Assembly: GCA_964036295.1 (NCBI GenBank)
Contig: OZ038465.1
Span: forward strand, 5,876,667 to 5,940,666
Reading direction: 5' to 3'
Origin: Plumapathes pennacea
Taxonomy: Eukaryota > Cnidaria > Anthozoa > Antipatharia > Myriopathidae
DNA: 64,000 nucleotides
The notes under the pieces were generated by a model. The model searched no databases. It saw only the letters and a program-made list of their open reading frames with translations, and was not told the DNA's origin. This document shows, one piece after another, positions 26,848 through 38,544 of the stretch; position 1 is the stretch's first letter; the number at the start of each line of letters is the position of its first letter. The position numbers and the translations under genes were made by a program.

Positions 26848-28753
26848 TAGCTGTGGTTACACACACCGTGGTATGAGTGAATCCCAAGGCAAATTTGACC
26901 ATGACAAATTCACCTTGGGATTTCTGGTGCCCGAGATGTTTCAGGTCACACAGTAAATAACTCCCAAGGTGAAATCAGCCAACTAAAGCACATTTGTCAA
27001 AAATCATGGAAGGTTCTGTCAAGCAAGGTAGCGAGTCTATTGTCGATTCTACTGGTTCTTCTTAACCAGCGCTGTTCGCCAGTGTCAATCCAATTTCGCA
27101 GCGTACGTTCTTGGATGAGCCGAACTTTTTTGGTAAATCGTTAATGCGTATAGCAGGAATAGCAGTGGTCCAATTATGGAGCCTTGTGGGACTCCATAAG
27201 TGATGGGACTTCCACTTGACGTCACCCCACTAACTTTACATTTCTGGATTCAGTTGCTTAAATACGAATCAAACATCTTAGGCTGTTTTGGTCCACTCCG
27301 TAGTAGCACAACTTACGCAACATAATTTCATGGTCTATCGTGTCAAAAGCTTTTTTTAAATCAATAAATATTACGCCATTTAATTGGCCGTTGTCGATAT
27401 TGATGGACCCGGCTCATTAGTGGCTTCGAGTAACACGGTTAGTGTACTATAAAGGGAGCGAAAACCTGATTGACGATCGGTCAGCAGATTGTTGTCATCC
27501 AGGTAGCTGTAAAACTGGCTATACACTACTTTTTCAAATATTTTTGCAACAACTGGCAACACAGATATTGGTCTATAGTTGTCAGGAACATTTTTGTTAC
27601 CCTTCTTAAATATAGGCATGACTCTTGCCATCTTCCATTCCGTTGGAAAAATCCCAGTAAAAATTGATTGATTAAAAATTGTAGTCAGGGAAGGAGTGAC
27701 AACATCTGCTGCCAATTTTAATAATATGCAAGGAATGCTGTCGAGTCCTGTTGCCTTTTTCCCGTCAATTTTATCCAACAGTTGGCGTACTTCAAGTACG
27801 CTTATTGCGCGGAAAGAGAATTTTTTATTGGTTGGTTTTAGATGAAGCTCGGGCTCAACGGCAGCCTTCAGAATTTTGCACGCTAGGCGTTGACCTCACC
27901 CATTTTCACTCTTATCCGTGATATTGGTTTGTTTGTGCTGGCGAGAGCTAAGTTCATGTCCTTCGCGGGTCATTCTTACTTGCATCTAAGTTCTGCGTAA
28001 AATATTTTGATTGCGTTACTTGTCTCATTCCTTGCTTGTTTGTATTCTTTCCAGGTTTTATCGTCATTGCTCCTTTCAGCTTTCATTTTTTAGAAAGTCG
28101 CGCTTATGCATTCTGCGCACGAGGTCGATATTAAACGTAATATAAATTCAGGTCACACAGTAAATAACCCCAAGGTGAAATCAGCCAACTAAAACACATT
28201 TGTCAAAAATCAGTTCAAGAAAGGTAGCAAGTTTATTGTCGATTCTACTGGTTCTTCTTTACCAGCGCTGTTCGCCAGCGTCAATCCAATTGTTCGTGCT
28301 AAGATTACGAGGAGAAGGCGCTTCCAGTTACGTCTAATCCGTGCAATTGAACTGATTCGCAATTCGCAAGCTTTATTGTACATGAGCGTGGACCTCTTGA
28401 CAGAGCTCCTAGAAGTGTTTAGGTTGTTCCGAGGCCACAGCTTAATTCGCAGATCAATTCGCGGCAAACTGAAAACAAAATACTCCGGCGTATTTGTTCG
28501 TGTAAACTTTTCCGAATTCCTCAACTTCAGTCGGCGCTTCCTGATTAGTCTATTTGCCGTGGGACTCAGAAAACCTTAGCTCGCTTGCTCAGGAAGTGTC
28601 ATGGGCTTTTCTTTAGTTCTCTTTGATGTATCCATGGAGATTACTCTCTGAAATATTAGCTTGGGAAACTGCAGCAGCTACACACACGGAAAGTGTTTCC
28701 CGTGGTAAAAGTGCCTAAGGCCACGATAAAAGGGCTGTGTGTAACCACAGCTA
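26848..28753. mobile_element. TIR element of about 1.9 kb containing a LINE fragment
   Basis: The perfect 18-bp inverted ends TAGCTGTGGTTACACACA (26848-26865) and its complement (28736-28753) bound the element. Inside, two direct copies of a block of about 150 bp (about 26943-27103 and 28149-28290, starting GGTCACACAGTAAATAAC) flank a reverse-transcriptase fragment. A minus-strand frame at 28210-28524 has a basic stretch (RIRRNWKRLLLVILARTIG) that could be a transposase relic, but I cannot assign it. No intact transposase. Confidence 0.7.
27066..27784 (-). pseudogene. Non-LTR retrotransposon reverse transcriptase, broken fragment
   Basis: A frame at 27380-27778 reads KATGLDSIPCILLK, then MPIFKKGNKNVPDNYRPISV, then RQSGFR. 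Downstream on the same strand but in other frames come the RT motif FIDLKKAFDTIDH (about 27335-27373) and YGVPQGSIIGPLLFLLY (about 27150-27200). The catalytic F/YADD block is absent, at least two frameshifts are present and both ends are missing, so it is an inactive internal piece. Confidence 0.9.
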
Positions 28754-28928
28754 ATACATTGTATATAAAGTCTATTGTTTATAAAAATCCTCCCGCAATT
28801 GCCGTCGGCTCATTTCTCGTATTGACTTAACAGATATACGGGCGGATTTAATATGTACAAATATCCTTTTAGTTTGCTCATACACTGTAACGAGGAGCAC
28901 GTATTTCACCAAGAGAAACGACAAAAAA

Positions 28929-30005
28929 ATGATGGCGTTTTCAAACATTTCCTCGAACCTGTCCAAGGGTTACGCTTGTCTCAACGAAATTGGAATCGCC
29001 GTTGAAAGGACTTCCTTGGAAAAAGCGGCCAAAACCACTGCTTACGTCCTGCTCATGCTGGTCTCCTTGGTAGGAAACTCACTCGTTCTCACGATCGTTT
29101 CAAAGCAAAAAGAGATGTGGACCACGACTAACATCCTAATAGCAAACATGGCCGCCTCAGATTTGCTGATATCGTTGTTTGCAATTCCGAGAGCTATCGC
29201 CGAAACTCTGTCAGAGAATAAACGGTGGTATATCGAAGGAGCCTTTGGGAATTTGATGTGCAAACTTGTCTATCTACTCCAAGATATGTCCACGGCTGCT
29301 TCTATCCTGAGTCTTATGACAATAGCTGTGGACAGATTCAGCGCAATCGTGTTTCCTTTCCGCCGACCCTTTATACCTTTAAAGTCATGTAAGATTATAT
29401 TACCCGTGATTTGGGCGACCGCTTTTGCGATCCATTCTCCGTACCTCTACACGGCCAGACTTAACTCAACAGGCAAAGTCACCTATTGTGTCTTTAGCTG
29501 GGAACCTGCGCTTAACCAAATACGCGCACAGAATGCCTACTACATATTCCTGTTGGCTTTCCTTATTGTGCCTCCTCTGGTAATAATCGTCACGCTGTAC
29601 TCTATTATTTTATTTACTCTGAGAAAGACAAACACTCGCCCTGATAGAGCAGCAATAAAACTCAGACGACAAGAAGACGCCAAGGTTGCGAAAAAGATTG
29701 TGATTATCATGATCGTTTTTATAGTGTGCATCACTCCCATTAATGTCTGCGCCATTCTGTTTTATTTTGTTTGGGATTGGAAAGTTCCCTGTGGTGTCGA
29801 TGGAGCACAGCTATTTTACGTTGCTAAGTGCATCTTGTTTTCAAATGCTTCGATAAATCCATGTTTGTATTTTTTGTTTTACGAGCGCTATCGAAAAGGT
29901 TTACGACTGCTGTTTACAGGAACAGGTGCATCACGGGAGATGAGTCGTGCAGATCACCAACATCCACACCCACGCTTCAAGCGCCGGAACATTACTACAA
30001 CTTAA
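28929..30005 (+). CDS. Class A peptide-receptor-like GPCR, copy D, intronless
   Basis: A 358-residue receptor in the opposite orientation to copies A and B. N-terminal sequons NIS and NLS, TM1 VGNSLVLTIV, TM2 NMAASDLL, the ECL1/ECL2 cysteines, VDRFSAIVFP, CITPINVC and NASINPCLYFLFY are all present. The C-terminal tail is about 25 residues longer than in A and B and ends HPHPRFKRRNITTT, with several possible phosphorylation sites. An upstream ATG one codon before (MMAF) was kept as the start because both lie in the same frame. With one of each orientation intact and decayed relics between, the cluster has seen duplication, inversion and loss. Confidence 0.9.
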   Translation: MMAFSNISSNLSKGYACLNEIGIAVERTSLEKAAKTTAYVLLMLVSLVGNSLVLTIVSKQKEMWTTTNILIANMAASDLLISLFAIPRAIAETLSENKRWYIEGAFGNLMCKLVYLLQDMSTAASILSLMTIAVDRFSAIVFPFRRPFIPLKSCKIILPVIWATAFAIHSPYLYTARLNSTGKVTYCVFSWEPALNQIRAQNAYYIFLLAFLIVPPLVIIVTLYSIILFTLRKTNTRPDRAAIKLRRQEDAKVAKKIVIIMIVFIVCITPINVCAILFYFVWDWKVPCGVDGAQLFYVAKCILFSNASINPCLYFLFYERYRKGLRLLFTGTGASREMSRADHQHPHPRFKRRNITTT

Positions 30006-30086
30006 GTGTACATAACCCGAAGCCAGAAAGTCTGTGCTATGATTTTAAATGCTAAGAGTAATGATCAAAAGCTCTTTATGTGAAAG

Positions 30087-31464
30087 AATAGACCATTTCT
30101 CTTTCAAACCGAGGCCTAACTAGTGCGAAACCTTTCTTCTAAAGACTCATTCTCAGCTAAAGTGGCCAATTGGCGCGTCAAAATTGAAAATTGGGTCATC
30201 AGGGATTTTGCCGAAATTCGTTCAAAATGTTTTAGTTATAGATCAGCTCAATTGTTACTGCTCTTTGCCGTTGATAGAAAATTGTTTAACATAATTTTCT
30301 AACAAAATGTAAACAATATATGATATTTCAGTGCACTGTGAGAGCGGTATTTTTACAATTCGCCGATTCCAAAGCAAACTCCAATATTTAAGTGAGTGTT
30401 TATCACTGAGTAACATTTAATAACACCGAAAGAAACACTTAACAGGTCTCGGGAATTTAGTTTCATCGAAATAGAGCTCCTTAGAGAAATTTTCGCTCTC
30501 AGCAAAACAGCTTGTACAAGCCACGTTTACAGTGATAGCAGCGAAGTAAACATTGGAGAGGTATTGCAATATCGAAACCACTCGAGCTGCGGGGAGAATT
30601 GTGAACTTTCGCGTGCTCAACGCGTTAAAAACGACTTTCATTTTTGGTAACGTACGGGTAACGTAGGTTACATTTAACACCTTGTTCGCGCTCTCTGTCG
30701 AATATTAACCTTTCGATTTTCAGAGTAGTACACATTTTGGGGTCCCTCTTGGGTCCTTTTGTCAAGGCAAGTTCTTTCAATAATATTGGCTAAAGCATCT
30801 GAGAGAAACACGGTAACATATGTTACACGAAAAAATGTCACGTTTGAGTACCTCTTATAAAATCGCTAATATCAAAAAATCTATAAAAATGAGTGGAACC
30901 AGTCGTGGTATTTAATAAACCTAAGTGAACAATAAACCATATAATACTTGAAGGATAAGGGAGACAGTACAAACAGCGAAAATATTGACTTCTCTAATCG
31001 ATGGTAACGTTATAAAATGTTCAGCAGTGGTTTTCAAGCTTGAAACAAACTATTGCCATACGAGCCCGGCAGGGAAAATATAAAGTACCTCCTGTCCACA
31101 GAATGAAAAAAGATATTGACGATGTTTCCGTGAAAATCTGTCGGTGAGACAGGGGTTTTTTCGCCTACTCTGAGTGACTTGATGGTCCATAGTTCAAGAT
31201 TATTGGTGTTTTGCCTCCGGCAATTTCATTAATTTACTCGCTATAGTGCTGAGCTTCATTAAGAAAGTAGAAACCCGAAAAAACATATCCAGAAAAAAAT
31301 TCTTTCGGTACCAAAGTCGTGAGACATTGATTGGCCACTTTAGCTGAGAATGAGCCTAAAAATGAATTTGATTTGTATGAAAATGAAAACTAACGTTCAT
31401 AAGAAAAGTTTTGCACTAGGCCTCGTTTTAAAACAGAGGCAACAGCCCATCTCTGAAATGGCCT
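30087..31464. mobile_element. Nested TIR element of about 1.38 kb, no transposase
   Basis: The inner ends TCATTCTCAGCTAAAGTGG (30148) and its inverted copy ending at 31353 match over 24 bp including CCAAT/ATTGG. The similarity resumes further out: GAGGCCTA..TAGTGC.AAAC near 30109 faces the inverted form near 31425, and GACCATTT near 30089 faces AAATGGCC near 31457. The interior has only a short minus-strand frame (30417-30680) with no recognisable domain. Confidence 0.7.
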
Positions 31465-31675
31465 ATTGTTGATAGAGAATCTCCGAAACGCCAAAGTTGC
31501 TGCGAGCGACAAATTTTTTAAATATTGAAACAACTGGACACCCGCATGAAAGTGAATTGAAAAGTGAATTTATTGTTAGGCAAATATGGGGGTTTAATCT
31601 TTAGGCAATGCTTTGAATGATGTGAGTTTAATGTCGAGTTTAATTATGTCACATGATATATAGAGGATATTAAAT

Positions 31676-31796
31676 GGATGGCCGTGCGGATACACTCTTC
31701 GAGTGTTTGATAATATATCTCACGAATGAGCGCAGCGAACGAGTGAGAGATTATTAACACGAGAAGATAAAAGTCGTATCCCCAAGCGGCCATGTA
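31676..31796. repeat. Foldback with GAGCGCAGCGAACGAG core
   Basis: The left arm (ATGGCCGTGCGGATAC...ATATCTCAC) pairs imperfectly with the inverted right arm (GTGAGAGATTATTA...GTATCCCCAAGCGGCCAT). The centre GAGCGCAGCGAACGAG resembles the centres of the foldbacks at 18489 and 34869. Confidence 0.75.
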
Positions 31797-34700
31797 ATGT
31801 TCAGTTTATTATATAGATGTCAATGAAATATCCTGTCAGAACTATTTCCTGTTTTCAAAAAATCGCACGCACAGTGAACATATTCTTATTCTTCACGTGT
31901 AAAGATATTAGTGCGCGCGATGAAAAAGATCAGTATTTAAAACTGAAGAAATCCTGGTATTTCATCGATATCTGGTAATAAAACTGAATCCTTTTTAAGT
32001 AGTAATTAGTAAAATTTTATTATGCATGACCTGCATTTATCCCGGTAGTTTTTTCTATGTGTGATCGTTCAGGGCCCAGTTGGTCGAAGCACGACTAGGC
32101 TAATTCTGGATGTTGAAGTCTTAATTGTCTTCGAATAAAAAAATAATCGCGCCCTGCACAATACAACATCCTCGGAAGACTGTTGTTTGAATGACGTATC
32201 AATTGACTTACTGAGCGGAAGTCATCTTCAGACTCAAGTGAAGAGGTTTGCGTCAGATGACGGCTTTACGTCTTCCTGGAGACTACTCTAACCCGGACGA
32301 TTGTGACGATCGTGAACCGCCAAGAAATCAAGTTCCGTCTATTCTCCGAACCGTCGGAAATGACCATGACGAGCCGCACACCTTGACAACGGCCTTTCGG
32401 TGGGGACAATTTGTCCCCACCGCCTGTGGAGGGCGGTCTGCTTGGTATGAATGACAGAGGTGTAAACTCCAAACCAATTAGCACAGTCGGTGTGCGGATA
32501 ATCACTTTGTCCTGAATTAGAAATTGTAATTTTAGCCGGCAATCGTGCTTTGGGGTGCCTTTCTCACTCTATAACAGAAGTCGCGCTTATGCGGAGAAAA
32601 TTATCAGTGGGCATCTAACGGAAGAGCTTGGTGCCCAGTAAAAAAAATCTTATTAGTTTTCCGCCAGTCATAAACACTGTCATTGATTAAATTTCACTTC
32701 CGTGCAATATTTCCTCACAAAGATTCGCGTCGAAACACGCACTTCCTGTGAACATTACAGTGGTCAGGTAGTCGCCGAAACATTCAATGAATGGTTTCTA
32801 TGCACCGCAATCAAAAAGCTATATGTCCGTTCATTCTAAGCCTGTTAAAGTCAGCGAGCTCTTCCCTGTTATGTCACGTTATCGAGTTTTATGACTGAGT
32901 CAGCTGCTAGCAGACAATGTGCCGAATCGAAAATCAATTTTTCTAAATCGGAATTTCAAATTGGATAGTGCTGAAACTTTTATCAAAATCTTACAAAAGA
33001 CTGTTTCAAGTTTAGTTATCAGTGAAAAATGTCCCGCGGTATTATTCCAATAATAGTCGATTCAATCAGGCTCATCCACATCAGGTAACTCTCAGCTGTC
33101 ATGAAATCAGCATGATAGCACCCAGTTCCTGTTTTCGGAATAAAATTACATTCGCGGGACATTACTGTTTTATGCGGGAAGGACAAGAGGCAGGATTGAG
33201 AGGGCTAGCAAATCGCTTGTGTAGTGGTATAATCGGTTGAGGGTAAGCTATCGCTATTTCAGTTAATCCGCGAGATTTATTCGGGCCGATTTCCCGTGTG
33301 TACGTTCTGGCCACATGTTTGGTTTTGTGGCCGGATCTTGCTCTGTAATTGTTTAGCTGCAAATTTCAGGATAGGTAGATATACTAGTTTAGACTTATGT
33401 TTCTTGAAGTATGGCTCATAGCTTTAAAAATTATATGTTGAAGTGATTGTGGCTCTTTTTGTGTGACGGCCAGATCCGTTCAATCGGTGGTTTTGAGCTA
33501 ACCATATTACTGCGAGATCACCTAGCGAACGAAGCCCAGGGTACTTTTCAAAGGTCTAGCCCTCGGCCCGCGTATAGTATTATCTGATCACAACATGGTT
33601 ACTTGTAAACTCGCGCAGGCCCAAAGATTTATATAGTCATAGCGAAAGATTAAGTTTAATTTTCAAAATTGATCGATGTTTGGACATTGCAGGCAGCATT
33701 ATGGAATGTATTTTACTCATTGCGGCAAATGGAATGGTTTAAAGCTAAATTAAGCTTTGTTAGGAGAACACAAGACAAAACTCCGGGCAGACACACAGAA
33801 AGTACAAAAGCATTAACTCGTACATCGTCGTTTGGGTCTTTGATCAATTACAGGGCGAAGTATTTATAGTTTGATTGAAGTTTTTGTCGAGAACTCTACT
33901 GGTGTTTTCAGTGGTGTTGGGGGTTTTGAGTTGAACCGCAAACTTGTTCCCAGGAAGTGGATGTTCCGACACGAATCTTTGGGAGGGAATATTGCACGGA
34001 AGTGAAGTCAAAATCAGGTAAAACCGTTTTTGTAGTGATTGGCTTTATTCCAAGACTGATATACGCTTCAATCTTGCGTATCAGCTTATTTTGGTAGGAT
34101 AAAAAGTTGCCAATTTTAATACTCGGCGACGGACGGCTACTTTAAATTTGCGCAATAGTTTAGTGTATCAGCCCATTTGTCGAAGAAAAAATGACAAACT
34201 TTGAAGAGACTCAAAAAATACAGCAAAACGACCCCAAAGCTCAGTGAATTCTTGATATCCGGCTTTCACAAAGCAGCTCAGCAGGCTGGCGTTTGCCCCA
34301 AGGGAAACATTCTCACCCCAAGGATCGAGGCACTTGCGTGCTGTTTTGCTTACACCTTTGTTCGCCGCAGTTAATTGGGATTAAAACAGCTTGGTTAGCA
34401 ACGGGTACTTACGGCTCAACCCGGCTGCGACTCCTCATGTGACTATGATTGTTTGTGTTACTATGATTGTCACGTGATTATAAATGGGTTTACAGTTATA
34501 CTTTGTTTCTTGTCACGCAACCAAGCTTGGATTCATTTTGTATTGTATCATCAATTATTCTTTGTCCCTTTGATTAGTGTAAAGATTCTATTCTCCTTTG
34601 TTTTAGTTGGGTGACACTAAGGAAATGCCTATGATATTTTATGGGTTCTGTAATCAATAGATTTTGTCTTCCGAAATTGTTTAGCGTTGTATCGTTTAGT

Positions 34701-34868
34701 TATTTGTAGTCTGGACTTCGTAGTAAGCAAATCGTTTTGTTATCAAGTTATCCTTGCTCAGAGGTTTCACTGCGTGGATTTGATAAGTAAGTACCCTTGC
34801 TTGTATTCTTACCGTTTTTATTGTAGTTTGGTAATCAGCGCCCAGTAGTGATTTAGCTAAAGGTAATT
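31797..34868. other. Intergenic: no gene recognised
   Basis: Only short frames without domain-like content were found on either strand. A GGGCCCAGTTGGTCGAAG string near 32071 looks like one end of the MITE family seen at 1032, with no partner end found. The rest appears unique or is too decayed to classify. Confidence 0.45.
32398..32422. repeat. 25-bp near-perfect palindrome
   Basis: The strand reads CGGTGGGGACAA, a T-centred spacer, then TTGTCCCCACCG; the arms are perfect. Not attached to any recognised element. Confidence 0.7.
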
Positions 34869-35057
34869 AACAAATAAACCAGCTTCAAGCGTGCTCCGTT
34901 CAGAAATAAAGCACGCAGCAAGTGACGAGAGCACGAAAGAAGTGTAGGGAGAAACGCGAGCCGAAGGCGAGCGTTTTTCCCCACTTCTTGAGTGCTCTCG
35001 GCACTTGCTAAGTGCTTTATTTCTGAACGGAGCACGCTTGAAGCTGGTTTATTTGTT
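34869..35057. repeat. 189-bp foldback with perfect 46-bp arms
   Basis: The left arm 34869-34914 is a perfect inverted copy of 35012-35057 (outer ends AACAAATAAACC and GGTTTATTTGTT). Partial pairing continues inward to the centre GCGAGCCGAAGGCGAGCG. Perfect arms point to a recent insertion or gene conversion between arms. It has no coding capacity and was probably mobilised in trans. Confidence 0.9.
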
Positions 35058-36484
35058 TTATAACATAGAACTTCAAAACTTTCACAATAAAACTGTCTTT
35101 ATTCATCAAAAATGTTGGAATGCTAACAGCGATGAAAAAATAGATTCTCCTAAACGGCTCGGCGGTCCGAATTGCCAAGTCAGTACAGTTTCGCTTCAAT
35201 TTTTCAACCAGGCCGTTTGTTCTATAAAATTAGACAACATCTCACAGTAAAGAACTATATTTCCTGTAGAACTTTGGACTACAAGTACATGAAATCATAC
35301 AGTCGGCTAGTGCATAAAATGCAAATTTGAAGGGAATCAACAAATGCTCCAACGGCCGACTCGAAAATTGTGTGAATGAAAACTTACCGATTTCTTGACT
35401 CTACCTCGTAGTACAATCATTTGAAGTCCGTCCGAAAATTCTTCAATCATTTTTTTCAGTCACATCGTCGGAAATTCTTTCTCTTGCATCACTACAAACA
35501 CGTCTGTTCGTCTGTCTTCGCCGTTCGTGTTCAGTGATTGCTCACGGCTGATCTTCTTCAACTGAACGATTTGCTCTCTCCTTCCTTGTTGAAGCATTCA
35601 ACTTCATTCAAACAACCCACTGATGTAATTGTGATTCCCAAATATGCTGTACTTAGGGACAGTGCTTAAACCGAGTCGCTTTCCACGACGCTGACAAGAA
35701 ACTTGCCGTTCTTCGACATAGATTTTCCCTCTCCAAACTGTTGAAGTGCTTTTTGATGAGGTCACGTTCTTTACCGATTCACGGTGAACCGTACTAGCCG
35801 GTGCCTTCACTTAAAGCCAAATTTTATCTCGAAGTTGGGCATTGGTGACTCCATTCTCGCATTATTTTCTCTTTTTTGCCAGAGGATGACGTAAGCGTGG
35901 TTTATAACTTATAAACCACGGGTAAGTGTGGTTTATACTCTGGCAAACCACGGTTTTCGACCAATCAGCGCGCGGCTTGTATCGTGACTATGTTATAAAG
36001 TGCTTTATTTCACGTCGGTAGTTCCGTCATTTAAAGGGAGTCAAACGCCGTTGCTCATGTCGGTTGCCAAAATACCGGCAGCTTTAAAAGTGCTACCTGG
36101 ATGAACTGTCGTATTTTATAAGGTTTCTTAGTTCTAGTGCTCGCTGTCTGCGTATACCTGACATTCTTGTGTAAGGAAAATCCAGCAAGTTGTACAGTAG
36201 CAATAGAATTTATATACCTCCCACACAATACATTTGTAATTATGTTGATGTTGTTTTTTTGACTCATATTGCCAATTAGCCTATTCGGAGTTGTGCTAAA
36301 TGAATCAAAATTAATCAAATTGAAAAAACTAACCCTGACAAGCCAACTTAGTAAGTATTCGAGACTTCAGCACGACTCGCCCATGACCAGCCGAATGGCA
36401 AACTCTTAAAAAATTGTCAAAATATGAGACGTCGCGTTCCTCACTCAATACTAAAGTCTCTTTATTTTTCTTTCTTTCTTAGTT

Positions 36485-36540
<56 letters not shown>

Positions 36541-38544
36541 TATATTTTCCAATTTTATTCATTTTTATTCTCATTTTGCACAATAGCCGGATTGTCTATT
36601 CATAATTTTAATTACTAACCCTGGCTTTCTGTGTACTTTTTCCTTGGTATTTTCTTCTTCTAGCCATGATGGGGTCCCAACCTACCTTCTAACTTTTTGA
36701 GTGTTGAAAATTTTAATAGCACAGGAGAAAATATTAGAAGCCTTCCCTCCGGCTTCATATACGACATTTTGGTCTAAATGTTCACATTTCCTACATCAAT
36801 CTTGCACTTATATTGATACTGTAACTTTGAATAAGAATAATCTGATTTATTAGATTTTTTGAGTGGAACGGTCGATTTTTTCCTTCGTTCTGGTTTCTAA
36901 TTTGATTGACAGCTCAGCCAGTCAAGCATTTTAAGTCTTTTTTAGGTCAAGTAAGCTGGGGTAGCGTACTTTTTAGATGAAGTACGTTTAACCACGGCGT
37001 CGGTTTAGCAACAAATTGAAAATATTGCTTTGATTCTAATCTGGGTGCATGATTGACAGTTCAAGACGTTCGCAGTTTGGGTGTTAATTGTTAAGTGACA
37101 GCACGGTGATATTCAGAAGTTTCGCTTCTGCTTTCTGGCCCTGCATGGTTTCGATTGCGTCCTAGCTGACTATTATCAGTAATCGCTCTCATCAGCGCTC
37201 TTCAGTCCGACTCAGTCGAAGGAAACAATCTAACTTCGTCCAGGTAAGAAATACAAGGGAACTTAAGCAAACTAGGACGGCGACGGCAATGCGAGGAACC
37301 AGGAAACTTTCACTCAGCTTTCAGGCGCCGAATTCAGTTCGCAGCCTTTCATCTTGGAGTGTTTTAGAAAATAGAGTATCCAATTTAAGATAAAACTGGT
37401 GGGTTTTTGGTAACGTCCATTTGCTACAGGTTTCTGTTTCTACTCTCAACTGTAACAAAGCCGCTCAGTAGCATTTAATATTGCGCCGGAAAATTTGAAT
37501 TCATACTGCCTCCATGTGTTTCTTCGTACCATTAACACCCTGTATATTATCAGATTGTATTGTAATTCTACTCATTGACCCAGCTTTAGCTAGCAAAAGC
37601 GAAGCAGATGCAAACGAGATAAAGGCTTCTCATTATGCTGGCAACAACAAACAGATTTCACTTTCCTGCTGTGTTATTGTACCGTGTCAAATTTGTTATG
37701 CGTCAGGTTTGATTTTGCCTCTGCCAATACTTCGTTGATTCCTATTCATTTCGTGGTTGGTTTACCTTGCCCTTGAGGATTTGATATTTACCTACAGGCC
37801 CGGGTGAGGTGAGTCGATTTACAAGCTGTACAAAATGACGGAGACAGACGTTTTTCGGCATTCACTCTTCGTCACAAATGGCTATGTGTCGTATTTTGTT
37901 TCTCATGCAATAGCAGAAGGAATAAACAAGCATACAAAGGGGATACTTTTTACGTTATACCCATGGTAAGGCCTGGAGATCGAAATATTCGCAAAGCAGT
38001 GAGCACAGGTGATGCTGATTGCGATTTATAACCGTACAAGTATAATTGTTTTAGACGTTTTGCCCCGATTTAATGGTTTCTTCTCTCCATTTTTTAAATT
38101 CTATGCTCTTTGTGTTCCTTTGACTGAGGAGGGAGTTTTCGATAGTGCTTATAAATTATTAAAAAGAACGGTCGCAGTGGGAAAATATAAGAAGAGGGAA
38201 TTGGCATTTTTTGGGAGATGGTTATTCTGAAGGTACATAAAATGAAGTCGCTTAAAATTGAAGTGGATTGTGTGGGTGTTCTGTGAGAAATGTCCTTCGG
38301 GCTATTCGTTCGCACAAAGAGCAAAACGATGGTTCTTTCGTAGTGACTTTGGCGGCAAAATACGCGGGTTCACACTTGAAAAGCTGTAAATGTCAACGTT
38401 ATTTCTGTTAAATTGGGACTTTGCATTGACGTTTATGGTCATTTCAGCTCGTGCGTGTATTTGCACCCGTGCGTTAGTCTGGGGTGCATAAAATTAAATA
38501 ATTTAGTAACTACGCCCTATAAAACATGGATGATTTTCTTTCAG
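35058..38544. other. Upstream region of the plus-strand LRR GPCR; no other gene
   Basis: This holds a hairpin GTGGTTTATAACTTATAAACCAC-type repeat near 35900, a (TTTC)n tract and, at 37243, a strong CAG|GTAAGA donor. Because an AG acceptor (CTTTCAG) sits immediately before the GPCR start codon at 38545, a 5' UTR exon ending at 37243 and spliced to 38545 is plausible. No other coding frame could be supported. Confidence 0.45.
36466..36541. repeat. (TTTC)n microsatellite
   Basis: About 18 copies of TTTC with one interruption (TTAG near 36480). Confidence 0.95.

Noticed and set aside
36424..36618. Phe/Leu-rich frame near 36.5 kb resembling a membrane protein
   Set aside because: Most of it is a translation of the (TTTC)n repeat.
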